Origin: Triticum aestivum
Lineage: Eukaryota > Streptophyta > Magnoliopsida > Poales > Poaceae
DNA length: 64,000 nt
Reading direction: 5' to 3'
NCBI RefSeq assembly: GCF_018294505.1
Contig: NC_057809.1
Coordinates: 506,937,914 to 507,001,913 of the forward strand
Shown here in pieces: positions 36,064 through 48,589 of the stretch. The notes beneath the pieces are model-generated. The model was not told where the DNA came from and made no database searches. It was given only the letters and a program-made list of their open reading frames with translations. The position numbers and the translations under genes were made by a program. Within the stretch, counting starts at the first letter, position 1. Every line of letters starts with the position of its first letter.

Positions 36064-37678
36064 ATATACTCTCGATGATCTTAAGGGCATTAGTCTCACA
36101 CTATGTCAACACAAAATAAATTTGGAGAAAGATGCCAAACCAGTTCATGATCACCAACAACGGCTGAATCCTAAGATGAAAGAAGTGGTAAGAAAGGAAA
36201 TACTAAAGCTCCTTGAGGCAGGTATAATTTATCCCATTGCTGATAGTCAGTGCGTAAGGGAGGTATTATTGTCGTTCCTAATGATAAAGATGAATTGATT
36301 CCGCAAATAATTATTACAAGTTATAGGATGGTAATTGATTTCCGCAAATTAAATAAGGCTACTAAAAAGATCATTACCCCTTACCTTTTATTGATCAAAT
36401 GCTAGAAAGATTATCCAAACATACACATTTTTGCTTTCTAGATGGTTATTCTGGTTTCTCTCAAATACCTGTGTTAGCTGATGATCAATCTAAGACCACT
36501 TTTACTTGCCCGTTCGGTACTTTTGCTTATAGACGTGTGCCTTTTGGTTTATGTAATGCACCTGCTACCTTCCAAATATGCATGATGGCTATATTCTCTG
36601 ACTTTTGTGAAAAGATTTGTTAGGTTTTCATGGACGATTTCTCCGTCTATGGATCCTCTTTTGATGATTGCTTAAGCAACCTTGATCGAGTTTTGCAGAG
36701 ATGTGAAGAAACTAACCTTGTCTTGAATTGGGAGAAGTGCCACTTTATGGTTAATGAAGGTATTGTCTTGGGGCATAAAGTTTTTGAAAGAGGTATTGAA
36801 GTTGATAAAGCTAAGGTTGATGCTATTGAAAAGATGCCATGTCCCAAGGACATCAAAGGTATAAGAAGTTTCCTTGGTCACGCTGGTTTTTATAGGAGGT
36901 TCATTAAGAACTTCTCAAAAATTTCTCGGCCTCCGACTAATTTATTACAAAAAGATATACCATTTGTTATTTATAATGATTGCGTAGAAGCATTTGAAAT
37001 ACTTAAGAAAGCATTGATCTCTGCACCTATTGTTTAGCCACCTGATTGGAATTTACCTTTGAAATTATGTGTGATGCTAGTGATTATGCTGCAGGTGCTG
37101 TTCTAGGGCAAAGAGTTGATAAGAAATTAAATGTTATTCAATATGCTAGTAAAACTCTAGATAATGCTCACAGAAATTATGCTACTATTGAAAAAGAATT
37201 CTTCGCAGTTGTATTTGCATGTGATAAGTTCAGAGCTTATATTGTTGATTCTAAAGTAACTATTCACACGGATCATGCTGCTATTAAATATCTTATGGAA
37301 AAGAAAGATGCTAAACCTAGACTTATTAGATGGGTTCTCTTGCTACAAGAATTTGATTTGCATATTATTGATAGAAAGGGAGCTAAGAACCCCGTTGCAG
37401 ACAACTTGTCTAGGCTAGAGAATGTTCTTGATGACCCACGACCTATTGATGGTAGCTTTCCTGATGAACAATTAAATGTCATAAATGCTTCTCGTACTGC
37501 TCCATGGTATGCTGATTATGCTAATTATATTGTTGCTAAATTTATACCACCTAGTTTCACATACCAGCAAAAGAAAAAGTTTTTCTATGATTTGAGACAT
37601 TACTTTTGGGATGACCCACATCTTTATAAAGAAGGAGTAGATGGTGTTATTAGACGTTGTGTACCTGAGCATGAATAG
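36064..37678 (+). pseudogene. S2 reverse transcriptase and RNase H, broken
   Basis: Relative to S1, about 26 bases are missing near 36256 and a base near 36365. Reverse transcriptase motifs remain (FLDGYSGFSQI, RRVPFGLCNAPATF, VFMDDFSVY with FMDD at 36627-36638), preceded by a TAG where S1 has GAG. A second TAG near 37036 stands for CAG of S1 (APIVQPP), and a base is missing near 37059. RNase H motifs [25 protein letters not shown] and TIHTDHAA follow. A final TAG near 37676 again replaces CAG. Confidence 0.85.
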
Positions 37679-38840
37679 GAACAGATCCTAAGCAAGTGTC
37701 ACTCCGAAGCTTATGGAGGACACCACGCTGGAGATAGAACTGCACATAAGGTATTGCAATCCGGTTTTTATTGGCCTACTCTCTTCAAGGATGCCCGTAA
37801 GTTTGTTGTATTTTGTGATGAATTCCAATGAATTGGTAATATTAGTAGACATCAAGAAATGCCTATGAATTATTCACTTGTTATTGAACCGTTTGATGTT
37901 TGGGGCTTTGATTATATGGGACCTTCTCCTGCCTCCAATGGATACAGACATATTTTAGTTGCCGTCGATTACGTTACTAAGTGGGTAGAAACTATTCCAA
38001 CTAGTAGTGCTGATCATAACACCTCTATTAAGATGCTTAAAGAAGTTATTTTTACAAGGTTTGGAGTCCCTAGATATTTAATGACTGATGGTGGTTCACA
38101 TTTTATTCATGGTTCTTTCCGTAAAATGCTTGCTAAATATGATGTTAATCATAGAATTGCATCTCCTTATCACCCACAGTCTAGTGGTCAAGTAGAATTG
38201 AGCAATAGAGAACTCAAATTAATTTTACAAAAGACTGTTAATAGATCTAGAAAGAATTGGTCCAAGAAACTTGATGGTGCATTATGGGCCTATAGAATTG
38301 CATATAAAATCCTATGGGTATCTCTCTGTATAAAATGGTTTATGGTAAAGCATGTCACTTACCTCTCGAACTAGAACATAAGGCATATTGGGCTATTAAA
38401 GAGCTCAATTATGATTTCAAACTTGGCGGTGAGAAGAGGTTATTTGACATTAGCTCACTCGATGAATTGAGAACCCAAGCCTATGAGAATGCCAAATTAT
38501 TTAAAGAAAAAGTTAAAAGATGGCATGACAAAAGAATACAAAAGCGTGAGTTTAATGTAGGTGATTATGTATTGCTATAAAACCCTCATTTAAGATTTTT
38601 TACAGGAAAACTTCTATCTAAATGGGAAGGTCCTTACGTTATCGAGGAGGTCTATCGTTCGGTGCCATAAAAATCAACAACTTCGAAGGCACAAATCCGA
38701 ACGTGGTGAACGGTCAAAGAATTAAACATTATATCTCAGGTAATCCTATAAATGTTGAATCCAATGTTCTTGAAACCGTACCCCTAGAGGAATACATAAG
38801 GGACACTTTCCGGAACGTTTCAGACTCCGAAAAGGAATAG
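37679..38840 (+). pseudogene. S2 integrase, broken
   Basis: Zinc-binding residues are partly lost (the CDECQRIGN of S1 reads CDEFQ-stop here). The catalytic core is retained with D in GFDYMGP, D in TDGGSHF and E in GQVELSN, and YHPQSSGQ has its CAG codon. Frameshifts occur near 38310 and 38660, and a stop sits near 38580. The C-terminus (RDTFRNVSDSEKE) ends with TAG at 38838-38840 and matches S3. Confidence 0.85.
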
Positions 38841-39144
38841 GTACGTGGTACGGCAAGTAAACCGACTCCAAAACAGTTCTAATGGCAATTTTTCTCCGTT
38901 TTGGAATATTTAGAAAAATAGAAAATAAGAAGCAGTCTGGGAAGGACACGAGGGCTCCATGAGGGTGGAGGGCGCCCCCTACCTCGTGGGCACCTCGTGT
39001 GCTCTTCGGACTCCGTTTTCTTGCACATTACGTATTTTGGTCGGTAAAAATTCATTATATAATCCCCCGAGGGTTTTGACTCCCGTATCACGCAATTATC
39101 ATCTGTTTGTGTTTCGAGCTATTGCTGCTGCAGATTAGAGCAAG

Positions 39145-39599
39145 ATGTCTTCGCAAGAGTCAGTTGGGAGAGCCGGGTGTCTCATCCGGCACCGAGATCA
39201 ATGACAAACAACAATGTTGACCACTTTGGGCCAGCAACGGAGGAAGAGATGGAGGCTGATTTGAAGAGGATAGATGCTATGGAGGAGGATCAAGAAGTCA
39301 CTTCCCGCTTCCAATCTGGATTCACAATGGGGGAACTGCAGATCTCGGCTATTCCAAACTCGGTTATCCCTTCCAATGTTAGATTTATTTCTTATGAGAA
39401 TATGAAAAAGAGTGTCACTGGTTCTCCCGCAGCTATGCAACACCCTTGGGTGCAGGGAGGTTTGGCTGTTACAGGAAAGCTTCGAAAGGAAATAATGGAC
39501 CTCAAGCAGCAAGTCAATAAGCTCGAGGAGGAAAATCGTATCCTGAGGGGCATCATCGCCAAGAATATCACATCACCATCCCCGAAAAGAGAGATATGA
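39145..39599 (+). pseudogene. S2 accessory ORF after integrase, one frameshift
   Basis: An ATG at 39145 (MSSQESVG) leads, after a single-base shift near 39175, into a frame ending at 39597-39599. The protein would be about 150 residues, acidic in the middle (EEEMEADLKRIDAMEEDQE) and with a C-terminal coiled coil (KQQVNKLEEENRILRG). A counterpart of similar size and design, but largely different sequence, is found at the same place in S3. Function is unknown; no membrane segment is visible. Confidence 0.6.
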
Positions 39600-41167
39600 T
39601 CACATGGGTATGGGCACTCCCCTTGGCAACTGCCAAGCTTGGGGGAGTGCCTCGATATCGTATCACCATCACACTTTCTTTACCGCTTTTCTTAGTTCGA
39701 TCCTTTTGATAATATTTTGATCTAGTAGAATAAAAGTTCTTAGTATGATATAGTTGTGAGTTTTGCTTTATGATCCTTCTATGTAATCGAGTCCGTGAGC
39801 TATATATAATAAAGATTAGTGTTGAGTCAAGGGCTTGATTATTTTGCCATAATCTTGAGTGAATAAAAGAAAAGAGAAAAGAATAAAAAGAAATAAAAGA
39901 GATCATATGGATCTTATGGAGAGTAATGAGCTCACATAGAAAGAGTATGATGAATAAAAGTTGTTGAGAGTTGACAAACATAGTTTTGGTCATCGTTGCA
40001 ATTCATAGGAAGTAATAAAGAAAGAGATGTCTTCACATATAAATACACTATCTTGGACATCTTTTATGATTGTGAGCACTCATTAAAATATGACATGCTA
40101 AAGGGTTGATGTTGGACAAGGAAGACAATGTAATGGGTTATGTTTTCTTACATATGAGATAAATTATATTGTCATGGATCATCCAACATGATTGAGCTTT
40201 CCTTTCCCCCTCATGCTAGCCAAATTCTTTGCACCAAGTAGAGATACTACTTGTGCTTCCAAACACCCTTAAACCAGTTTTTCCATGAGAGTCCACCATA
40301 CCTACCTATGGATTGAGTAAGATCCCTCAAGTAAGTTGTCATCGGTGCAAGCAATAAATATTGCCCTCTAAATATGTATGACTTATTAGTGTGGGAGAAA
40401 ATAAGCTTTATACGACCGTGTGATATGGAAGAAATAAAAGCGACAGACTGCATAATAAAGGTCCATATCACAAGTGGCAATATAAAGTGACGTTCTTTCG
40501 CATTAAGATTTTGTGCATCCAACCACAAAAGCACATGACAACCTCTTCTTCCCTCTGTGATGGGCCTATCTTTTACTTTTATCTCCTACCTTGCATAAGA
40601 GTCATGGTGATCTTCACCCTTCCTTTTTAAATTTTATCTTTTGGCAAGCACAACATGTTGGAAAGATCCTGGTATATATGGCTAATTGGATGTGAGTTTT
40701 CATGAACTATTATTGTTGACATTACCCTTGAGGTAAAACGTTGGGAGGCAAAACTATAAGCCCCTATCTTTCTCTGTGTCCGATTAAAACTCCATACCCA
40801 TAAGTATTGCGTGAGTGTTAGCAATTGTGAAAGACTATATGATAGTTGAGTATGTGGACTTGGTGAAAAGCTCTTATATTGACTCTTTCCTATGTTATGA
40901 TAAATTGCAATTGCTCCAATGACTGAGATTATAGTTTGTTAGTTTTCAATGAAGTTTATGATTCATACTTGAAATTGTGATTGAATTGTTACTCTTGCAT
41001 AAGAGATCATATGACAAGAATTATATAAGTTGTTGTTCTAAGAATGATCATGATGCCCTCATGTCTGTATTTTTATTTTTATCGACACCTCTATCTCTAA
41101 ACATGTGGACGTATTTTTCGATTTTGGCTTTCGCTTGAGGACAAGCGAGGTCTAAGCTTGGGGGAGT
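39600..41167 (+). other. S2 3' noncoding region
   Basis: Colinear with the S1 3' region but without the long AT repeat. It ends in aagcttgggggagt, the polypurine tract, at 41154-41167. Confidence 0.7.
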
Positions 41168-42671
41168 TGATACGTCCATTTTGCATCATGCTTTTATATC
41201 GATATTTATTGCATTATGGGCTGTTATTACACACTATGTCACAATACTTATGCCTATTCTCTCTTATTTTACAAGGTTTACATAAAGAGGGAGAATGCCG
41301 GCAGCTGGGATTCTGGGATGGAAAAGGAGCAAATATTAGAGACCTTTTCTGCACAGCTCCAAAAGTCCTGAAACTTCACGGAAGTCATTTTCAGAATATA
41401 TAAAAAATACTGAGCGCAAGAAGTTCCAGAGGGGGGCCACACCCTGCCCACGAGGGTGGGGGGCGCACTCCCTGCCTCGTGGCCCCCATGGTGGCCCTCC
41501 GATGCCCATCTTCTGCTATATGGAGTCTTTCGTTGAGGAGAAAATCATAAGCCAGCTTTCGGGACGAGACCCCGCCGCCACGAGGCGGAACCTTGGCGGA
41601 ACCATTCTAGGGCCCCGACGGAGCTGTTCTGCCGGGGAAACTTCCCTCCGGGAGGGGTAAATCATCTCCATCGTCATCACCAACGATCCTCTCATCGGGA
41701 GGGGGTCAATCTCCATCAACATCTTCACCAGCACCATCTCCTCTCAAACCCTAGTTCATCTGTTGTATCCAATTCTTGTCTCTAAGTCCGGGATTGGTAC
41801 CTGTGGGTTGCTAATAGTGTTAATTACTCCTCGTAGTTGATGCTAATTGGTTTATTTGGTGGAAGATCATATGTTCAGATCCTATATGCATAGTAATACC
41901 CCTCTGATTATGAACATGAATATGCTTTGTGAGTAGTTACGTTTGTTCCTGAGGACATGGGAGAAGTCTTGCTATTAGTAGTCATGTGAATTTGGTATTC
42001 GTTCGATATTTTGATGAGATGTATGTTGTCTCTCCTCTAGTGGTGTTATGTGAACGTCGACTACATGACACTTCACCATTATTTGGGCCTAGAGGAAGGC
42101 ATTGGGAAGTAATAAGTAGATGATGGGTTGCTAGAGTGATAGAAGCTTAAACCCCAGTTCATGTGTTGCTTTGTAAGGGGCTGATTTGGATCCATATGTT
42201 TCATGCTATGGTTAGGTTTACCTTAATACTTCTGTTGTAGTTGTGGATGCTTGCAATATGGATTAATCATAAGTGGGATGCTTTTTCAAGTAAGGACAAC
42301 ACCCAAGCACTGGTCTACCCACATATCAGATTATCAAAGTACCGAACGCGAATCATATAAATGTGATGAAAACTAGCTTGACGATAATTCCCATGTGTCC
42401 TCGGGAGCGCTTTTCTCTATATAAGAATTTGTCCAGGCTTGTCCTTTGCTACAAAAAGGATTGGGCCACCTTGTTGCATTTTATTGACTTTTGTTACTTG
42501 TTGCTCGTTACAAATTATCTTATCACAAAACTATCTGTTACCTATAATTTCAGTGCTTGCAGAGAATACCTTGCTAAAAACCGCTTATCATTTCCTCCTG
42601 CTCCTCATTGGGTTCGACACTCTTACTTATCGAAAGGACTACGATAGGTCCCCTATACTTGTGGGTCATCA
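41168..42671 (+). repeat. 3' LTR of S2
   Basis: 1504 bp, TGATACGTCC to GGGTCATCA, followed by the TSD copy GGGTC. Confidence 0.92.
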
Positions 42672-42719
42672 GGGTCCTTGCTTCCTTGAAGAACCACCTT
42701 GGTACATTTTCCTAAACAT
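42672..42719 (-). pseudogene. 5' end of the WHAM-like accessory ORF
   Basis: The minus strand has an ATG at 42719-42717 and 16 codons that run in frame into the part beyond S2 (next bases 32565 and down, counting one TSD copy). With it the accessory protein would be about 341 residues. The frame agreement across a 10-kb insertion is good evidence that this is a real ORF of the host element. Confidence 0.65.
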
Positions 42720-42888
42720 ATTTCTTTCTCTAAAAAATTTCTGAAATTTTTAGTAACTTCAAAACAAAAGTGAACCAAACTCAACAATATTGATAGCAAC
42801 TACTCCTACAAGTGCCTAGAGGCAATATCATGCATCAAAACTACTATTGACCACATATATTTGACATCAAAGCTCAAGAATAGGGTCA
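42720..42888 (-). other. WHAM-like element, region upstream of its accessory ORF
   Basis: An AT-rich leader with no frame. GGTCA at 42884-42888 abuts S3 and is its presumed target-site copy; the partner lies outside the window. Confidence 0.6.
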
Positions 42889-44397
42889 TGATGACCCTCA
42901 AGTATAGGGGATCTATCGTAGTCCTTTCGATAAGTAAGAGTGTCGAACCCAACGAGGAGCAGAAGGAAATGATAAGAAGTTTTCAGCAAGGTATTCTCTG
43001 AAGTACTGAAATAAGTGGTAACAGATAGTTTTGTGATAAGATAATTTGTAACGAGCAACAAGTAACAAAAGTAAATAAAGTGCAGCAAGGTGGCCCAATC
43101 CATTTTGTAGCAAAGGACAAGCCTGGACAAACTCTTATATAAGGAAAAGCGCTCCCGAGGACACATGGGAATATCGTCAAGCTAGTTTTCATCACGTTCA
43201 TATGATTTGCATTTGGTACTTTGATAATTTGATATGTGGATGGACCGGTGCTTGTGTGCTGTTCTTACTTGAACAAACATCCCACTTATGATTAACCTCT
43301 ATTGCAAGCATACGCAACTACAACAAAAGTATTAAGGTAACCTAACCATAGCATGAAACATATGGATCCAAATCAGCCCCTTACGAAGCAACGCATAAAC
43401 TAGGGTTTAAGCTTCTGTCACTCTAGCAACCCATCATCTACTTATTACTTCCCAATGCCTTCCTCTAGGCCCAAATAATGGTGAAGTGTTATGTAGTCGA
43501 CGTTCACATAACACCACTAGAGGCTAGACAACATACATCTCATCAAAATATCAAACGAATACCAAATTCACATGACTACTAATAGCAAGACTTCTCCCTT
43601 GTCCTCAGGAACAAACGTAACTACTCACAAATCATAAACATGTTCATAATCAGAGGGGTATTAATATGTATATAGGATCTGAACATATGATCTTCCACCA
43701 ATTAAACCAACTAGCATCAACTACAAGGAGTAATTAACACTACTAGCAACCTACTAGCACCAATCCCGGACTTGGAGACAAGAATTGGACACAAGAGATG
43801 AACTAGGGTTTTGAGATGAGATGGTGCTGATGAAGATGTTGATGGAGATTGCCCTCTCCCGATGAGAGGAGCGTTGATGATGACGATGGCGATGATTTCC
43901 CCCTCCGGGAGGGAAGTTTCCCCGGCAGAACAGCTCTGCCGGAGCTCTATATTGGATCCGCCAAGGTTCCGCCCCGTGGCGGCGGAGTTTCGTCCCGAAA
44001 GGTTGCTTCTTATTTTTTTCTAGACGAAAGACTTCATATAGTAGAAGATGGTCATCGGAGAGCCACCAGGAGGCCCATGAGGTAGGGGGCGCGCCCTAGG
44101 GGGGCCCCCACCCTTGTGGACAGGGCGTGGCCCCCTGGTCTTCATCTTTGGCGAGGATTTTTCATTATTTATTATAAGGTGTTCCGTGGAGTTTCAGGAC
44201 TTTTGGAGTTGTGCAGAATAAGTCTCTAATATTTGCTCCTTTTCTAGCCCGGAATTCCAGCTGCCGGCATTCTCCCTCATTATGTAAACCTTGTAAAATA
44301 AGAGAGAATAGCCATAATTATTGTGACATAATGTGAAATAACAACCCATAATGCAATAAATATTGATACAAAAGCATGATGCAAAATGGACGTATTA
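42889..44397 (-). repeat. 3' LTR of S3
   Basis: 1509 bp in reverse orientation: + strand begins TGATGACCC (usually TGATGACCCAC) and ends ggacgtatta, where the other copies end ...GTATCA, so the terminal CA is mutated to TA. The PPT (aagcttgggggagt on minus) follows at 44398-44411. Confidence 0.9.
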
Positions 44398-45946
44398 ACT
44401 CCCCCAAGCTTAGACCTCGCTTGTCCTCAAGCGAAAGCCGATAACTATAAATATGTCCCCATGTTTAGAGGTAGAGGCATCGATAAAAATAAAATACGGA
44501 CATGAAGGCGTCATGATTAATCTCATAACAACAACATATATAGATATTGTCATATGATTACTTATGTTCAAGTGGTGATCTATTTACAATGCAAAAGTAT
44601 GAATCAGAAGCCTTATTGAGAACCAACAAACTATAACCTCAGTCATTGAAACAATTGCAATTTATTATAACATCAGAAAGAGTCTATGTCAGAGCTAAAA
44701 AGCAAGTCCACATACTCAACTATCATCTAGTCCTTCATAATTGCTAACACTCACGCAATACTTGTGGTTACGAAGTTTTAATCGGACACAAAGAAAGATA
44801 GGGGCTTATAGTTTCGCCCCACAACCTTTTACCTCGAGGGTAATGTCAACAATAATAACTCATGCCCCCTACATCCAATTAGATATATCTATCAGGATCT
44901 TTCCAACATACTGTGCTTGCCAAAGGATAAAATGTAAAAAGGAAGGGTGAAGATCACCTTGACTCTTTTGTAGTATAGGAGGTAAAAGTAAAATATAGGC
45001 CCTTCGCAGAGGGAAGTAGAGGTTGTCATGCACTTTTATAGTTGGATGCACAAAATCTCAATGCGAAAGAATGCCACTTTATATTTCCACTTGTGATATG
45101 GACCTTTATTATGCAGTATGTCGCTTTTATTACTTCCATATCACACGATCGTATAAAGCATATTTCTTCCACACCAATCAATCATACACATTTAGAGAGC
45201 AATTTTTATTGCTTGCACCGATGACAACTTACTTGATGGATCTTACTCAGTCCATAGGTAGGTATGGTGGACTCTCATGGCAAAACTGGTTTAAAGGTAT
45301 TTGGAAGCACAAGTAGTATCTCTACTTGGTGCAATGAATTTGGCTAGCATGTGGGGGAAAGGCAAGCTCAACATGTTCGAGGATCCATGACAACATACTT
45401 TATCTCAGATATAAGAAAACATAACTCCTCACGTTGTCTTCCTTGTCCAATATCAACTCTTTAGCATGTCATATTTTAATGAGTGCTCACAATCATAAAA
45501 TATGTCAACGATAATATATTTATATGTGAAGACCTCTCTTTCCTTATTACTTCCTATTAATTGCAATGATGACCAAAGCCCAACAACTTTTAATCATCAC
45601 ACTCTTTCTATGTGAATCCATTGCTCTCAATAAGATTAATATGAACTTTCGTTTCTTTTTATTCTTTTTCTCTTTTCTTTTATTCACCAAAGATCATAGC
45701 AACAAAATCAAGCCCTTGACTCAACACTAATATTTATTATATATCTCACGGACTCGATTACATAGATGGATAATAAAGCAAAACTCACATCTAGATCATA
45801 CTAAGAACTTTTATTCTACTAGATCAAGATATTATCAAAAGGATCGAACTAAGAAAAATGATATAAATAAAAGTGATGGTGATACGATACCGGGGCACCT
45901 CCCCCAAGCTTGGTGGTTGCCAAGGAGAGTGCCCATACGCATGTGA
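44398..45946 (-). other. S3 3' noncoding region
   Basis: Reverse-complement counterpart of 26781-28390 and 39600-41167, without a conserved frame. No gene is seen. Confidence 0.7.
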
Positions 45947-46306
45947 TTATATCTCCTCGGTTGGTGAAGAAGGAGGTGATGGATAGTCGCACATCGAGCG
46001 TAAGAGGTCCTCTATCTTGCGAATACTGCCCTTGAGTGCAAATATATGCTCCTTCAACAAAATATTTTCACTTGTGAGATACTTGTTTTGAATACGAGTT
46101 AACTCAATCATCTAGAAAGCTTCGATCTCAGTTGGGGTAAGAAGGTTGTGATCAAGTTGAAGGATGTCTTCTGTTGCCAGAGCTTGGTTCTCCGTGGCCT
46201 TCTTGATCCCTTCATACTTGTTGATCTCCATAGGTTCTTCCCTCTTCAGCTCTATCTTCATTAGCCAGGCATCTTTGTCACCGTTGTTGGAGGAGGGGGA
46301 CGACAT
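45947..46306 (-). pseudogene. S3 accessory ORF after integrase, one internal stop
   Basis: The ATG at 46306-46304 (MSSPSSNNGD) opens a 119-codon frame ending TAA at 45949-45947, with one TAG at 46114-46112. It is charged and helical, with a coiled-coil-like second half (NKYLTSENILLKEHIFALKG) and a proline/serine C-terminus (YPSPPSSPTEEI) reminiscent of the S2 tail (TSPSPKREI). Same place as the S2 accessory ORF, but the N-terminal halves are not alignable by eye. Function is unknown. Confidence 0.6.
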
Positions 46307-46622
46307 GATGCCTGGCCTTGACAACCCTGACAGAGAATAACCCAAAACTAGAACAGAGGATATTTGTGTGATATGGGAGTCAAAACCTTCGGGAGAATAT
46401 ATAGTGAATTTTTACCGACCAAAATACGTATCATGCAAGAAAACGGAGTCCGGAAAGCACACGAGGTGCTCACGAGGTAGGGGGGCGCGCCCTCCACCCT
46501 CGTGGGGCCCTCGTGTCCTTCCCGGACTGCTACTTATTTTTCTATTTTTCTAAATATTCCAAAACGGAGAAATATTGCCTTAAAAATTGTTTTGGAGTCG
46601 GTTTACTTATCATACCACATAC

Positions 46623-47823
46623 CTATTCCCTTTCGGAGTCTGAAACATTCTGGAAAGTGTCCCTTATGTATTCCTCCGGGGTTACGGTTTCAATAATATT
46701 GGTTTCAACGTTTATGGGATTACCTGAGACATAATGTTTGATTCTTTGACCGTTGACCACCTTCGGATTTGTGCCTTCGAAGTTGTTGATTTTTATGGCA
46801 CCGGAACGATAGACCTCCTCGATAACATAGGGGCCTTCCCATTTAGAGAGAAGTTTCCCTGCAAAAAATCTTAAACGAGAGTTGTATAGCAATACGTAAT
46901 CACCTACATTGAACTCACGCTTTTGTATCCTTTTGTCATGCCATCTTTTAACCTTTTCTTTAAACAACTTGGCATTTTCATAAGCTTGGGTTCTCCATTT
47001 ATCAAGAGAGCTATTATCAAATAACCACTTTTCACCGGCAAGTTTGAAAGCATAATTGAGCTCTTTAATAGCCCAATATGCCTTATGTTCTAGTTCGAGA
47101 GGTAAGTGACATGCTTTTCCATATACCATTTCATACGGAGACATACCCATAGGATTTTTATATGCAGTTCTATAGGCCCATAATGCATCATCAAGTTTCT
47201 TGGACCAATTCTTTCTAGACCTATTGACATTCTTTTGCAAAATTAATTTGAGTTCTCTATTACTCAATTCTACTTGACCACTAGACTGTGGGTGATACGG
47301 AGATGCAATTCTATGATTGACGTCATATTTAGCAAGCATTTTACGGAAAGCGCCATGAATAAAATGTGAACCACCATCAGTCATTAAATATCTAGGGACT
47401 CCAAACCTCGGAAAAATAACTTCTTTAAGCATTTTAATAAAGTGTTATGATTAGCACTACTAGTTGGAATAGCTTCTACCCACTTAGTAACGTAATCAAC
47501 AACAACTAAAATATGTGTATATCCATTAGAGGCAGGAAAGGGTCCCATATAATCAAAGCCCCAAACATCAAATGGTTCAATAACAAGTGAATAATTCATA
47601 GGCATTTCTTGACGTCTACTAATATTACCAATTCTTTGACATTCATCACAAGATAGGACAAACTTGCGGGCATCCTTGAAGAGAGTAGGCCAATAAAAAC
47701 TGGATTGCAATACCTTATGTGCAGTTCTATCTCCCGCGTGGTGTCCTCAATAAGTTTTGGAGTGGCACTTGCATAGGATATGTTCCTGTTCATGCTCAGG
47801 TACACAACGTCTATTAACACCAT
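46623..47823 (-). pseudogene. S3 integrase, frameshifted
   Basis: The C-terminal 269 codons (47432-46623) are unbroken and include D of TDGGSHF, E of GQVELSN and the complete C-terminal domain to VSDSERE-stop. The upstream part, with the zinc finger and the first D in GFDYMGP, is in another frame, joined by a shift near 47440. A TGA near 47749 replaces a glycine codon (GGA) of S1. It is the cleanest integrase of the three Sabrina-like copies. Confidence 0.85.
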
Positions 47824-48080
47824 CTACTCCTTCTTTATAAAGATGTGGGTCATCCCAAAAGTAATGTCTCAAATCATAGGAGAACTTTTTCTTTCGTTGG
47901 TATGTGAAGCTAGGTGGTATGAATTTAGCAACAATGTAATTAGCATAATCAGCATACCAAGGAGTACTATGAGAAGTACTTATGACATTTAATTGTTCAT
48001 CAGGAAAGCTATCATCAATAGGTAGTGGGTCATCAAGAACATTCTCTAACCTAGATAAGTTATCTGCAACGGGGTTCTCA
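47824..48080 (-). pseudogene. S3 RNase H / linker end, cut by the CACTA insertion
   Basis: On the minus strand the sequence matches the S1 stretch from [10 protein letters not shown] to the [12 protein letters not shown] region. It is interrupted at 48080 (gttctca). Confidence 0.75.
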
Positions 48081-48240
48081 CACTACAAAAAAAGACACAT
48101 CCGTGACATTTTGGGCTGAACGAATTTTTTTTTCTGTCATACATATGACACTTCTATGATGATAATTGTGACAAAACCCTTATCATCATAGCTGTGGTGG
48201 GCTCTTACTTCTATGACAAAAAATCATGACAGAAAATGGG
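48081..48240 (+). repeat. CACTA terminal inverted repeat and subterminal motifs
   Basis: The terminal CACTACAAAAAAAG is followed by at least six TGACA or TGTCA motifs in both orientations (about 48103, 48137, 48146, 48168, 48212, 48226). Such subterminal repeats are transposase-binding sites in characterised CACTA elements. Confidence 0.65.
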
Positions 48241-48589
48241 CTTTTCGTCCTGGGCGGGCCGGAGAAGCAGCTGCATGACATTCTTTGGGCCGTCCATGAT
48301 GGAAAAAACCGTGGTAGAAGCGAGGGGGAGGAAAAATCCGGGGAGTTCCCGGTTACGGTTGGAGGTCGGGGGCCGAGCGATGCGCGTTTCTCTCGTACAC
48401 GTACACGCATGTGTGTGAAGCGTTGGCTCTAATTGAACCCGAGCGAGGCATTGGGCTCTAACTGAATCCGAGCGAGTGCACTGCAGGCTACGCGTTACTG
48501 AACCCGAGCGATCGATCGATGGCTGTTAACTGAACCCGATCGAGCGATTCCTTCGCTACTGCTGCTAACTGAAGCCGATCGATGTTGCC
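48241..48589 (+). other. CACTA interior, left of the gap
   Basis: GC-moderate sequence with a repeated phrase ctgaacccgagcga (about 48434, 48465, 48497 and 48530, variants). Open frames here extend only because of the adjacent gap or shadow frames. Nothing recognisable. Confidence 0.6.

Larger units (their letters stand above)
32571..42671 (+). mobile_element. Sabrina-like Gypsy retrotransposon S2, complete but coding-dead
   Basis: The element is 10,101 bp with a perfect TSD, GGGTC (32566-32570 and 42672-42676). LTRs are TGATAC...TCATCA; the PBS and PPT are of the same type as S1. Unlike S1 it retains an accessory ORF between integrase and the 3' region. It interrupts codons near the start of the WHAM-like accessory ORF, and reading across the site after removing one TSD keeps the frame. 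Confidence 0.92.
42889..48080 (-). mobile_element. Sabrina-like Gypsy retrotransposon S3, 3' half
   Basis: The element reads right to left: the end of RNase H, integrase, accessory ORF, 3' region, PPT and 3' LTR. At 48080 it is interrupted by a CACTA transposon inside the sequence equivalent to [11 protein letters not shown]; the remainder should resume beyond the CACTA, outside the window. With S2 it is arranged tail to tail. Confidence 0.9.
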
